From Bacillota bacterium (GTDB lineage: Bacteria > Bacillota > Clostridia > Lachnospirales > Cellulosilyticaceae): DNA of 36,853 nt. The notes under the pieces were generated by a model, which saw only the letters and a list, made by a program, of their open reading frames with translations, did not search any database and had not been told where the DNA came from. Shown here piece after piece: positions 7,717 through 15,777 of this stretch. A program made the translations under genes and the position numbers. The DNA lies in contig JAEZJJ010000045.1 of assembly GCA_023436395.1 (NCBI GenBank), positions 1 through 36,853 on the forward strand. The letters run 5' to 3'. Position 1 is the stretch's first letter. The number at the start of each line of letters is the position of its first letter.

Positions 7717-8472
7717 TTATGCACTTATTAATGAAAATACTAAAATAATGGTTTGCAAAATCATAATTCTAATAGTAGCTTGTTTCTTGCTCTTATGAGT
7801 AATAAGGCTATATCCCATAATCATATAGGCTACAGAAAATACTCTTTCTAATGAGAAGAAATTCATTAATACCATCAATTTGTTATTTGCCAATAAAGCC
7901 GTTCGATTGATCAAACTCCCTAAATTAAATACTAAATAATTCACATCAATAAGATTAGCCACAAAATAATCTGCTGCCTGAACAACTAAACCGATAAACA
8001 ACCCTAGAAATATGACTGTAAAAATACCAGCAAATTTACATTTATCTTTAGCAATAGCTTTTATAATTTGTAATACAATACTTTGCACTAAAGCAATTGC
8101 TAATATCCCTATAAATGAAACAATGATTCCTACTACCATAGTAACGATATACTGCTGACCCAGCATATCTTCAGCGATGTCTTTTTGTCTTAAGGTGTCA
8201 TAAATCCCTTGCCTGATTTGTGGATTCATATTTTGGAAAAAAGCTATTAAGAGAATCGCTAATATGGATCCTACTACTGCTATACTATTCCCCTTAGGTG
8301 GCTCACATAATAAATTTTCTTCCATCATCTTATTAGGCGCAATAATACTATGTATAAAATGTTTGTACCAAGGTGTAACAACCTTTGTTTCTTCTTCAAT
8401 AAGCCTTTCACGGTCTACAACTGCAAAACCACCGTCAAAGGCATCTCTTTCCTTTACTTCTAGATCACTCAT
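7717..8472 (-). CDS. Yip1-like multi-spanning membrane protein
   Basis: This 251-residue protein has a soluble acidic N-terminus (1-65) and about five transmembrane segments (near 66-82, 108-132, 148-170, 200-222 and 230-250). The motif APNKMMEENL before the first helix and the overall layout resemble the Yip1 domain family, whose bacterial members have no settled function. It ends 87 bp before secG on the same strand and may be co-transcribed with it. The start is supported by GGGAGG seven bases upstream. The family call rests on layout and is moderate; that it is a membrane protein is certain. Confidence 0.6.
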   Translation of the reverse strand: MSDLEVKERDAFDGGFAVVDRERLIEEETKVVTPWYKHFIHSIIAPNKMMEENLLCEPPKGNSIAVVGSILAILLIAFFQNMNPQIRQGIYDTLRQKDIAEDMLGQQYIVTMVVGIIVSFIGILAIALVQSIVLQIIKAIAKDKCKFAGIFTVIFLGLFIGLVVQAADYFVANLIDVNYLVFNLGSLINRTALLANNKLMVLMNFFSLERVFSVAYMIMGYSLITHKSKKQATIRIMILQTIILVFSLISA

Positions 8473-8674
8473 TCTTTACCTCCCTTTTATCTTTTTATAT
8501 TAATCTACTTTGTTAGAATTTAGTCTACTCATGCTTAATTCTTATTTAATTATAACCGTTGTTTATTTATAATCAATAATATTTACTTTAATTTTATATT
8601 TTATTGTGTAACTAAAGTGAACAATCCTACATGTTTCTCTTTTTCCAACACATACTATAAGTAATACCCTATGA

Positions 8675-8727
8675 TTGCAGGATTTACCATCCAATGCTAT
8701 ACTATGTGATATAGTTCATTGAATGAA
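8675..8727 (+). promoter_or_regulatory. Promoter and possible operator of the SDR gene
   Basis: TTGCAG (8675-8680) and TATACT (8698-8703) are separated by 17 bp, a good sigma-A promoter. A 13-bp odd palindrome TTCATTGAATGAA (8715-8727) lies right after the predicted start site and could be a repressor site. A GGAGG ribosome site follows at about 8740. Confidence 0.6.
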
Positions 8728-8753
8728 TAGTTTATTGACGGAGGAATAAGATA

Positions 8754-9455
8754 ATGCAAAAAAGAGTTTTAATTACAGGTGGGAATAAAGGAATTGGCTT
8801 AGAAACGACACGTCTTTTTCTAGAAAGTAACCATCATGTTATCATTCTTGCCAGAGATTTTACAGATTTCATTTATAAAGATCACCCTCATGTAACGACC
8901 ACCCCTTATGACTTAACTGATATTGATGGCATCCTAAAATTATCAGAAACGATTGGGGATGTAGATATTTTAATTAATAATGCAGGTGTGATGAATTCAC
9001 TTCCTTATACAGATTATCCTGAAGATAAAATTAAAACTTTAATGAATCTTAATCTCTATGCACCTATTGAACTTATTACCCACTTTTCAAAAGGTATGGT
9101 CAAAAAGCAAAGTGGAAGAATCGTCAATGTGGCTTCTATAGCTGGGCAAATCGGTCACCCTGATGTATGGTATGGCATTAGTAAAGCCGGCATGATCAAC
9201 GCTACTAAAAGCTTTGCTAAACTATTAGGCGGCCAAGGGGTTATCATCAACGCTGTAGCACCAGGACCTGTGGAAACAGATATGCTTTATGTCATTCCTG
9301 AAGCTAGAAAACAGCAAATTAAAGCCAGTGTCTTTACAGATCGCTTTGCAAAACCTGAAGAAGTCGCTAAAACCATTTATTGGTTAGCTACAGACTCTCC
9401 AGAATATATTAACGGTACTTGTATTGATATTAATAATGGTGCCTTTTTAAGATAA
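8754..9455 (+). CDS. Short-chain dehydrogenase/reductase (SDR), FabG-like
   Basis: A 233-residue classical SDR. The cofactor glycine motif is TGGNKGIG (residues 7-14), the NNAG motif is at about 77-80 and the catalytic YxxxK is in WYGISKAG (about 142-149). The serine of the triad is in VNVASIAGQ. The C-terminal PGPVETDM and the closing NGTCIDINNGAFLR are typical of FabG-like enzymes. It would reduce a keto group using NAD(P)H, but the substrate is unknown because no fatty-acid gene is nearby. It has its own promoter and a terminator shared with the converging nagB operon. Confidence 0.9.
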   Translation: MQKRVLITGGNKGIGLETTRLFLESNHHVIILARDFTDFIYKDHPHVTTTPYDLTDIDGILKLSETIGDVDILINNAGVMNSLPYTDYPEDKIKTLMNLNLYAPIELITHFSKGMVKKQSGRIVNVASIAGQIGHPDVWYGISKAGMINATKSFAKLLGGQGVIINAVAPGPVETDMLYVIPEARKQQIKASVFTDRFAKPEEVAKTIYWLATDSPEYINGTCIDINNGAFLR

Positions 9456-9461
9456 GCTCTA

Positions 9462-9512
9462 TTAGATAAAAAACTAAGTACAAAATAATTTTGCACTTAG
9501 TTTTTTATCTAA
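9462..9512. terminator. Long palindromic terminator (repeat-family copy A)
   Basis: A 25-bp stem with one mismatch (9462-9486 pairing 9488-9512) has essentially no loop and is AT-rich with T tracts on both strands. It sits between the convergent SDR and nagB genes. Its core, AAAAAACTAAGT followed by (A/G)CAAAAT, closely matches the palindrome at 13758-13814. Confidence 0.8.
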
Positions 9513-9589
9513 TAACCTCTATTCTATTAAAATAAGTACCTTCTACCTAGGGTAAAAAAATATCAAATGTTTGCCTTCATATGATATAT

Positions 9590-10342
9590 TTATATCTCAA
9601 TACTATTTTTTAATCCATTCAATAATTGTAATGCCGTAACATCTGCCACAATAGTCACATCATTATGTAATTGTAATACAGATGCTGGTATTTTGGGAGA
9701 AATATCTCCACAAACTGTATCCTTCAATATTTGAGCCTTATTAGAACCATTTACAACGAGCACAATCTTCTTTGCTTGCATAATACTCCTAATTCCCATT
9801 GTATATGCCTGCTTTGGAACCTTATCATCTAGTTTAAAGAAGCGCTGATTTGCTTTTATTGTGCTTTCTTTTAAATTCACAAGATGGGTCTCCGCTTCAA
9901 ATACTGTTCCTGGTTCATTAAACCCAATGTGTCCGTTATGCCCTAACCCAAGTAACTGCAAATCAATTCCACCAACTTGATCAATGATTTTATTATATTC
10001 TTTACACGCTCTTTCTGTATCTTCTTGCATTCCATCAGGTATATATGTTCTTTCCAAGTTAATATTTACTTTAGAAAAGAGTTTTTCTTGCATAAATCTA
10101 AAATAACTTTGTGGATGATTTTTCGGAATCCCTCTATATTCATCAAGATTAATGGTTGTCACTTTTGAAAAATCCAGTTCTCCCTTTTTGTAGCGTATAA
10201 CAAGTTCATTATATATCCCAATGGGCGTAGATCCAGTTGCAAGGCCTAGTACACAATTGGGCTTCAATTTAATCTGTGTAGAAATAATATCTGCTACTTT
10301 TCTGCTCATCTCGCTATAATTATCTACGCAAATAATCTTCAT
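9590..10342 (-). CDS. nagB: Glucosamine-6-phosphate deaminase
   Basis: NagB converts glucosamine-6-phosphate to fructose-6-phosphate and ammonia, the entry of amino sugars into glycolysis. The 250-residue length is that of the short Gram-positive type (B. subtilis NagB-like). Diagnostic motifs are LGLATGSTPIGIY (about 33-45), the active-site NLDEYRG (about 66-72) and LGLGHNGHIGFNEPG (about 131-145). It is the last gene of a minus-strand operon with a GH4 glycosidase, a sugar kinase and a ROK regulator, starting 9 bp after the regulator's stop codon with a GGAGG site. NagA, which would make its substrate from GlcNAc-6-phosphate, is not in this operon. Confidence 0.97.
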   Translation of the reverse strand: MKIICVDNYSEMSRKVADIISTQIKLKPNCVLGLATGSTPIGIYNELVIRYKKGELDFSKVTTINLDEYRGIPKNHPQSYFRFMQEKLFSKVNINLERTYIPDGMQEDTERACKEYNKIIDQVGGIDLQLLGLGHNGHIGFNEPGTVFEAETHLVNLKESTIKANQRFFKLDDKVPKQAYTMGIRSIMQAKKIVLVVNGSNKAQILKDTVCGDISPKIPASVLQLHNDVTIVADVTALQLLNGLKNSIEI

Positions 10343-10351
10343 AAATTCCTC

Positions 10352-11365
10352 CTATAAAATACGAATATCGTTATTTAATGCTTCCAGGCCTATTCTACCA
10401 AGTCCCTTATAATAATAAACTGCTCCTGCCTCCACTTTTTCATACTTAGGTATAACCGTCTTGGGAAGAACTTTCTCGCATGCTTCTTCTACTTCTATTA
10501 TCAGCTCATCTAAATTTAAATGACCAGAAAAAATAATTTTCTCAGGGTTAAACATACAAATCAGATTTATTGTAATCTGTGCAATAATTGAAATTAGCGA
10601 AGTTTTCCCGTCGTGCATTAACTCTTCAACACTCTGTTTTCCAAGTTGCATATACCCAAGTTCTCCTGCGAAACTACCGATGCCTGTGTATAACTTACCG
10701 TTAAGACATATCCCGGCACCAATACCCTTTCCATCTGTATGCAAATAAATCATATTAAAAACATTAGGATTCTCGCCGGCATAGCCGATTGCTGATGCGT
10801 TGATATCATTTGTAACTCTAACAGGCATGCATACTCTTTCCCCAAGCCAATTACTAAGGGGAAAGTATTCCCATTCTGGAACTGAAGGAATAGCAAATAC
10901 TGTTCCGTCAGTTAGCACTGCTCCTGGAATTCCAATTGAAACAGCTTGAATACACGGTTCATTTGCTATTATCTTTTGAATTAACTTTTCTAGCTGCATA
11001 TGCATGCTATTTTTATAATTTCGTTTTTGCTTCCCATGTTGCTCTTCTCTTAACTCCATATCTGTAACAAAGGTCTCAAAGTAATTATCATGAATTTTAA
11101 TTAATGCCAATTTAGACTTCTTTGTATTCAGTGCATATACTTCTGCCCTACGCCCTCCAGTCGAATTCGCTTCTCCCACATTAATAACTGTTTCTGTTTC
11201 CAGTAAACCCTTAATAAGTTGATTTACCGTTGGCTGACTAATTCCCGTTATCTCAGCAATTTCCACTCTTGTTGCATGTCCTTTTTTTGAAAGCACATCC
11301 TTAATTAAACTCATATTAAGTTCTTTTAAAACCTTTGGTTTCCCTGTAATTTCTAATTTCTTCAT
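10352..11365 (-). CDS. ROK-family transcriptional regulator
   Basis: This 337-residue protein of the NagC/XylR type has an N-terminal winged helix (about residues 12-75; HATRVEIAEITGISQPTVNQ is the recognition region) and a C-terminal ROK sugar-kinase-like domain (about 85-330). The motif GIPGAV is present, but the usual zinc motif GHxxxxxxxxxxCxCGxxGC is not recognisable: after GSFAGELGYMQLG the sequence runs directly to KQSVEELM. Loss of that cysteine cluster is seen in some ROK repressors. It probably represses its own operon in response to a (phospho)amino sugar (inference). It overlaps the upstream kinase gene by ATGA (11362-11365), implying translational coupling. Confidence 0.9.
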   Translation of the reverse strand: MKKLEITGKPKVLKELNMSLIKDVLSKKGHATRVEIAEITGISQPTVNQLIKGLLETETVINVGEANSTGGRRAEVYALNTKKSKLALIKIHDNYFETFVTDMELREEQHGKQKRNYKNSMHMQLEKLIQKIIANEPCIQAVSIGIPGAVLTDGTVFAIPSVPEWEYFPLSNWLGERVCMPVRVTNDINASAIGYAGENPNVFNMIYLHTDGKGIGAGICLNGKLYTGIGSFAGELGYMQLGKQSVEELMHDGKTSLISIIAQITINLICMFNPEKIIFSGHLNLDELIIEVEEACEKVLPKTVIPKYEKVEAGAVYYYKGLGRIGLEALNNDIRIL

Positions 11366-12291
11366 TTTTCACCTCTAGCACAATCTAATGCCATTTTTAC
11401 CGCTCCTATAACAGGTGCTTCATCCAGAATCATCGCATAAGCTTTTGGTGCCTCTTCATGAACCACTTCCATATAGGCATCTATTAAAATAGGTTGATTT
11501 ACACGAAACAAACTACCAATCAGTACTATTGGTACTATCTCATTACACATTTCTAATCTCCTAAGTATTGCTGCTGCATATTTTCCTTCTTGGTAGCCCA
11601 TTTCACGCAAAATACTCCTTGATACTTCATCTCCCTTCTCCGCTAGAGAAAATACCGCAATTGGGATATGGAATCTTTGTTCTTTTGTCATTTGTTTGTT
11701 CATGAGAATACTACAAACATCATTTATATTTTCTACATTAAAAATTTTAGGAATGATATTCTCAAGTTCACTTTTTTCCCATGTGCCCTCCTCTGAGCGA
11801 AAAGCATAATGAAGTGCCTGCTGTACTACCTCTTCTCCACCTCCATAGTTTCCTGTCCTGTAATCAAGATTTCTAAGAATTAATTCCTTTCCCTGACGAT
11901 TCCTACCTGCATGACCAGCACCTGTTCCACAGATAGATACTACCCCAACGAAATCTTCCGTTCCAGCTCTAAGCCCAATTAAAGTATCATGAACAATCTT
12001 AAATTTTATATCTTTCATTATGCTTTTTATTGCCGGAACTAAAATATCGTAGTCCTCTATTCTGTCAGCACCTGAAATTCCAAGTACAGCATATTTAAGA
12101 AACTCAATGCTTATTTTTGCCTTTTTGAGCGCATCATCTATGGCCCTTTGTATTTCTATTTGAGCAGCCTCAATTCCACAAATTTGATAATTGCCACAGC
12201 CACCAAAACCTTCTGCTACAATATATCCTTTTTCATCTGCTACTGCACATAGAGTTTTTGTTCCTCCTACATCTAATCCAAGTACATACAT
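11362..12291 (-). CDS. BadF/BcrA-type sugar kinase (N-acetylglucosamine or glucosamine kinase)
   Basis: A 309-residue ATPase of the BadF/BadG/BcrA/BcrD group. The phosphate-1 loop YVLGLDVGGTKTLCAV is at the N-terminus, GISGADR at about 85 and the phosphate-2 loop SICGTGAGHAGR at about 120. In this family the sugar kinases phosphorylate GlcNAc (NagK-like) or glucosamine (GspK-like), and the nagB neighbour fits either. The ATG at 12291 is preferred because AGGGG lies seven bases upstream and the protein then begins right at the P-loop. An in-frame ATG at 12330 would add 13 residues that look non-conserved. It sits between the GH4 gene and the ROK regulator. Confidence 0.85.
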   Translation of the reverse strand: MYVLGLDVGGTKTLCAVADEKGYIVAEGFGGCGNYQICGIEAAQIEIQRAIDDALKKAKISIEFLKYAVLGISGADRIEDYDILVPAIKSIMKDIKFKIVHDTLIGLRAGTEDFVGVVSICGTGAGHAGRNRQGKELILRNLDYRTGNYGGGEEVVQQALHYAFRSEEGTWEKSELENIIPKIFNVENINDVCSILMNKQMTKEQRFHIPIAVFSLAEKGDEVSRSILREMGYQEGKYAAAILRRLEMCNEIVPIVLIGSLFRVNQPILIDAYMEVVHEEAPKAYAMILDEAPVIGAVKMALDCARGEK

Positions 12292-12332
12292 CTCTACACC
12301 CCTAACTAACGAATTAAAAGCTGCCATCATTA

Positions 12333-13634
12333 CTATTTCTCTCTAAAAAAGTTATGTAAATATTCTTTGTTTTTCTCAAGCATTTCATATAATGCTGCTC
12401 GTCCATCTCGTGCATCGTGTACAAGGGGATGATTTAAACATGCAAGAAATAGTGTTGTTCTATCTCCAGAAATTGCTGCTTTAATCGTCAGAGTCTCATA
12501 TACCTTTACATGATGAATAAGACCAATAATCGCTTCTGGCACATCACTATCTAACAATGGCTGTGCTCCATATTTTCCTATCACACAATTTGTTTCGATT
12601 ACACAATCATCTGGAAGCTGTGGTATCAAACCTCTATTTACAACATCAACGACTTGAACATCTCCCCTATCATTGTAAATGCTATCAATCAAACGAATAG
12701 CAGCTTCAGAATACCTTGCACCTCCACGTCTTGCCAATGCCTCTGGTTTTTCCATCAATTCTGGATTCTGATACTGTTTAAAAAGCTCCTTCTCAACCTC
12801 CATAACTTGCTCAGCTCTTGTCCCTAAACCTCCCACTGCCTGCTTAGTCTCTTCCTCTATCATTTGTCGTTCCATGTAAAAATACTGTAGATAAGGAGAA
12901 AGCATACACCCCATTTCCTGTGCAATAAGGTCCATTTCTTTATGCTTATCAATATTTTTTACAATGCTTTCGCAATTATAGATACGCAGGACATCTTGAA
13001 TTCTTTCAACACCGTTATGATACACATGATTCATTACACTTAAGTGATTAAGCCCAATAAAGCGACAATCAATCTGTTCAATTGAAACACCTAATCGTTC
13101 AGCAACATCATACTGCATATTAATGGAACAGTTACAAAGTCCTATACATCTAACTTTCGTATTTTTTAAAATAGCTTCTGTAATGATTCCTGAGGGATTT
13201 GTAAAATTAATTAACCATGCCTCTGGGCATATAGTCTCAATATCCTTACAAATATCTAGCATAACCGGAATTGTACGCAAGGCTTTAAAACATCCACCTA
13301 TTCCTGTTGTTTCCTGTCCAATCATTCCATATTTGAGAGGAATTCTTTCATCCTGTACACGCGATTCAAGACCTCCTACTCTAATCTGAGTAATAATAAA
13401 GCTAGCATCCAAAAGTGCTTTTTTCCTATCCAATGTACTATTTACTTCTATAGGCAACCCAGCTTTTTCGATCATTCTCTTAGCAAACTCTCTGTTAATT
13501 TGAAGTTTTTCTTCACCACTCTCAATATCCACAAGCGTTATCTCTGAGATTGGTAATGTGTCATGATGTCGAATTACGCCTTCAATTAATTCTGGTGTGT
13601 AGCTGCTACCTCCACCAATTACTACAACCTTCAT
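12333..13634 (-). CDS. GH4 6-phospho-glycosidase (6-phospho-beta-glucosidase / ChbF-like)
   Basis: GH4 enzymes cleave 6-phosphorylated disaccharides by an NAD- and metal-dependent redox mechanism. This 433-residue protein has the N-terminal NAD motif VVVIGGGSSYTPELIEG, the IRVGG..SR..DE.IPL.YG stretch (about 84-103), GQETTGIGG (106-114), NFTNPSG (143-149), and the metal-binding Cys167 (GLCN) and His197 (GLNHLS). This pattern is that of the beta-type (LicH/CelF/ChbF) branch. Next to nagB and an amino-sugar kinase, diacetylchitobiose-6-phosphate or a related amino disaccharide is a plausible substrate (inference). No PTS or deacetylase gene is present here. It is the first gene of the operon. 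Confidence 0.9.
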   Translation of the reverse strand: MKVVVIGGGSSYTPELIEGVIRHHDTLPISEITLVDIESGEEKLQINREFAKRMIEKAGLPIEVNSTLDRKKALLDASFIITQIRVGGLESRVQDERIPLKYGMIGQETTGIGGCFKALRTIPVMLDICKDIETICPEAWLINFTNPSGIITEAILKNTKVRCIGLCNCSINMQYDVAERLGVSIEQIDCRFIGLNHLSVMNHVYHNGVERIQDVLRIYNCESIVKNIDKHKEMDLIAQEMGCMLSPYLQYFYMERQMIEEETKQAVGGLGTRAEQVMEVEKELFKQYQNPELMEKPEALARRGGARYSEAAIRLIDSIYNDRGDVQVVDVVNRGLIPQLPDDCVIETNCVIGKYGAQPLLDSDVPEAIIGLIHHVKVYETLTIKAAISGDRTTLFLACLNHPLVHDARDGRAALYEMLEKNKEYLHNFFREK

Positions 13635-13653
13635 TATTTTGTGCCTCCTATAC

Positions 13654-13722
13654 TTTAATCAACTTCTTTAAGTTTCTTAAATAAGTTAATTAAATCTTAA
13701 CACACCTAAACTTTATTTTCAA
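13654..13722 (-). promoter_or_regulatory. Amino-sugar operon promoter with 41-bp dyad operator
   Basis: On the minus strand TTGAAA (13717-13722) and TAAGAT (13694-13699) are exactly 17 bp apart. Immediately downstream, 13654-13694 is an almost perfect odd palindrome centred on 13674. Its inner arms are TTTAAG/CTTAAA and its outer arms TTTAATCAACTT/AAGTTAATTAAA (11 of 12 match). AT-rich palindromes over the start site fit ROK-family repressors such as NagC, and a ROK gene is in the operon. Confidence 0.7.
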
Positions 13723-13757
13723 TATTTTAAATTTACAATAATTAAAATTTTTTAAAT

Positions 13758-13814
13758 AAAATCTATAAAAAAATAAGTGCAAAATAGTTTTACACTTATT
13801 TTTTTATAGATTTT
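13758..13814 (-). terminator. Long palindromic terminator after eno (repeat-family copy B)
   Basis: Two 27-bp arms (13758-13784 and 13788-13814) match at 26 of 27 positions around a 3-nt loop, directly after the eno stop codon. The inner core is nearly identical to the palindrome at 9462-9512. The outer stems differ in sequence but each is self-complementary. Confidence 0.85.
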
Positions 13815-13815
13815 A

Positions 13816-15132
13816 TTATTTTAAATTAAAGAACGATTTCTTCCCTCTAAATTCTGCAACCTCTTCAAGCTCTTCTTCAATGCGAAGTAATTGATTATAT
13901 TTAGCTGTACGGTCTGAACGTGCTGGTGCACCTGTTTTGATTTGTCCTGCATTTACAGCTACTACAATATCTGCAATAGTATTATCTTCTGATTCACCAG
14001 AACGATGAGAAACAACAGCTGTATAGCCTGCACGATTAGCCATTTCAATGGCGTTAAAAGTTTCTGTAAGTGTTCCTATTTGATTAACTTTAATAAGGAT
14101 AGAGTTACCTACACCTGCTTCAATACCTTTTTCTAAGATACTTGTATTAGTTACAAATAAATCATCACCTACTAGCTGAATACGTTTACCAAGTCTATCT
14201 GTAATCAACTTCCAGCCTTCCCAGTCATTCTCCCCAAGACCGTCTTCAATAGAGATAATAGGGTATTTATTAACAAGTGCTTCATAATAATCTACCATTT
14301 CTTCAGAAGTACGAACCACTTCTTTACCTGTCATTTTGCTTTCGCCTTTGAAATAGTATTTCTTATCTTCTTTATTATAAAGTTCAGAAGCCGCTGCATC
14401 CATGGCAATGAACATCTCTTCTCCTGGTTTATAACCTGCTTTTTCAATGGCTTCTACAATGAGATTGAGTACATCATCAGCTGTGGCAAGGTCTGGTGCA
14501 AAACCACCTTCGTCCCCTACACCTGTAGCAAGACCTTTGCTATTGAGTACCTTTTTAAGGGTATGATAAGTCTCTACACACATGCGAAGCGCTTCTTTAA
14601 AAGATGGCGCGCCTACTGGCATAATCATAAATTCTTGTAAATCTACAGTATTATCTGCATGCTCCCCACCATTTAAGATATTCATCATAGGTACTGGTAA
14701 TACCTTTGCATTAATACCTCCTAAATATTGATATAGTGGCATACTTAGTGCATTAGCAGCTGCCTTTGCTACTGCCATAGAAACACCTAAAATAGCATTT
14801 GCTCCTAGTTTAGATTTAGTAGGGGTACCATCAAGCTCAATCATCACTTTATCAATAGCCGCTTGATCTAGTGCATTCATACCAATCACAGCTTCTGCAA
14901 TAATGTTATTCACATGATCTACTGCTTTAGTTACACCTTTCCCCATATATCTATCCTTATCACCGTCACGAAGCTCTAGAGCTTCTCTTTCTCCTGTGGA
15001 TGCCCCAGAAGGAACAATAGCACTTCCCATGTAGTCACCTTCAACAATGACTTCTACTTCAATGCTTGGATTTGCTCTTGAGTCTAATACTTCTCTTGCA
15101 AATACATCTAAAATTTCAATATATCCTTTCAT
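13816..15132 (-). CDS. eno: Enolase
   Basis: Enolase interconverts 2-phosphoglycerate and phosphoenolpyruvate. It is cytoplasmic and magnesium-dependent. The 438 residues carry the N-terminal REVLDSRANPSIEVEV, the loop VPSGASTGEREALELRDGDK, the metal ligand region SIEDGLGENDWEGW, the catalytic lysine in ILIKVNQIGTLTE and the signature VVSHRSGESEDNTIAD. All active-site features are intact. A GGAGG site lies seven bases before ATG. It follows gpmI in gene order, but 645 bp separate them with an intervening terminator, so it is probably transcribed from its own promoter, which I cannot pinpoint. Confidence 0.99.
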   Translation of the reverse strand: MKGYIEILDVFAREVLDSRANPSIEVEVIVEGDYMGSAIVPSGASTGEREALELRDGDKDRYMGKGVTKAVDHVNNIIAEAVIGMNALDQAAIDKVMIELDGTPTKSKLGANAILGVSMAVAKAAANALSMPLYQYLGGINAKVLPVPMMNILNGGEHADNTVDLQEFMIMPVGAPSFKEALRMCVETYHTLKKVLNSKGLATGVGDEGGFAPDLATADDVLNLIVEAIEKAGYKPGEEMFIAMDAAASELYNKEDKKYYFKGESKMTGKEVVRTSEEMVDYYEALVNKYPIISIEDGLGENDWEGWKLITDRLGKRIQLVGDDLFVTNTSILEKGIEAGVGNSILIKVNQIGTLTETFNAIEMANRAGYTAVVSHRSGESEDNTIADIVVAVNAGQIKTGAPARSDRTAKYNQLLRIEEELEEVAEFRGKKSFFNLK

Positions 15133-15233
15133 TTCATAACCTCCATTCTAATAACTATTCTTACGTATTTTTACCAACGCTTATTTAATTTATGCATTGA
15201 TACTTATGATATCTAAATACAAATATACATATT

Positions 15234-15258
15234 AAAATACAATTCATTATTGTATTTT
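15234..15258. repeat. Perfect inverted repeat upstream of eno
   Basis: The arms AAAATACAAT (15234-15243) and ATTGTATTTT (15249-15258) are perfectly complementary with a 5-nt spacer, about 105 bp upstream of the eno start. It could be a weak terminator or an operator near the eno promoter. Confidence 0.5.
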
Positions 15259-15333
15259 TTATATTACTTTTCATACTTTTATGTTATTACTAAAATTAAC
15301 TTTTGTCAAATAATAATTATTATCTGTTTGAAG

Positions 15334-15372
15334 AAAAAAAACAGCCTATACCTCATTAGTGAGATATAGGCT
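15334..15372 (-). terminator. Terminator upstream of eno, ending the gpmI transcript
   Basis: The arms AGCCTATACCTCA (15343-15355) and TGAGATATAGGCT (15360-15372) form a stem with one internal mismatch and a 4-nt loop. Eight T follow on the minus strand. It lies about 400 bp after the gpmI stop codon, so the gpmI message would have a long 3' untranslated region unless a separate RNA starts within it. Confidence 0.85.
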
Positions 15373-15434
15373 TCCTCTTTATAAAAAAGTTGTGTCAAAT
15401 AAGTGCCAAACGTCTTCGTCACCACTTGACAAGT

Positions 15435-15491
15435 ATTGATATATCAATATTTCAGCGCTGTTAAGGTAGTGGGTAGCTAATCCACTACCTT
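15435..15491. repeat. Hairpin and palindrome in the gpmI-eno spacer
   Basis: ATTGATATATCAAT (15435-15448) is a perfect 14-bp palindrome. AAGGTAGTGG (15463-15472) pairs perfectly with CCACTACCTT (15482-15491) over a 9-nt loop, followed on the plus strand by a T-rich run. No coding potential is seen here. Confidence 0.6.
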
Positions 15492-15576
15492 TTACCTTTT
15501 TGATTAATCATTTTGGATGGTTAATTGAAAACTTGCTGTCTTAAGTTTTCTTGGTACAAAATATTACTAGGTTATA

Positions 15577-15770
15577 TAACTTGTGTGTGTAATAATACGC
15601 CTTATGCTACTTTTTGTACTAAAGCTTACCAAAATTTGTTTTTAAAGCCAACTGATAAGTTGTGTGTAATAGTATGGCTTATGCTGCTTGTAATACTAAA
15701 GTTTACCAAAACTTGTCTTAAAGCCAACTGATAAGTTGTGTGTAATAGTATAGCTTTGCTGACTCTAAGT
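15577..15770. repeat. Imperfect tandem repeats (76-79 bp, 2.6 copies) between gpmI and eno
   Basis: Unit 1 (15577-15655) and unit 2 (15656-15731) align along their full length and both end in AAAGCCAACTGA. Unit 3 (from 15732) repeats the first ~25 bp (TAAGTTGTGTGTAATAGTAT) and then diverges. They lie right after the gpmI stop codon. There is no open reading frame and no CRISPR-like repeat/spacer alternation. Confidence 0.85.
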
Positions 15771-15777
15771 TAACACT

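Noticed and set aside
15577..15770. Repeats that might be a CRISPR array
   Set aside because: The units are 76-79 bp, directly abutting, imperfect along their whole length and lack short constant repeats with unique spacers. No cas gene is nearby.
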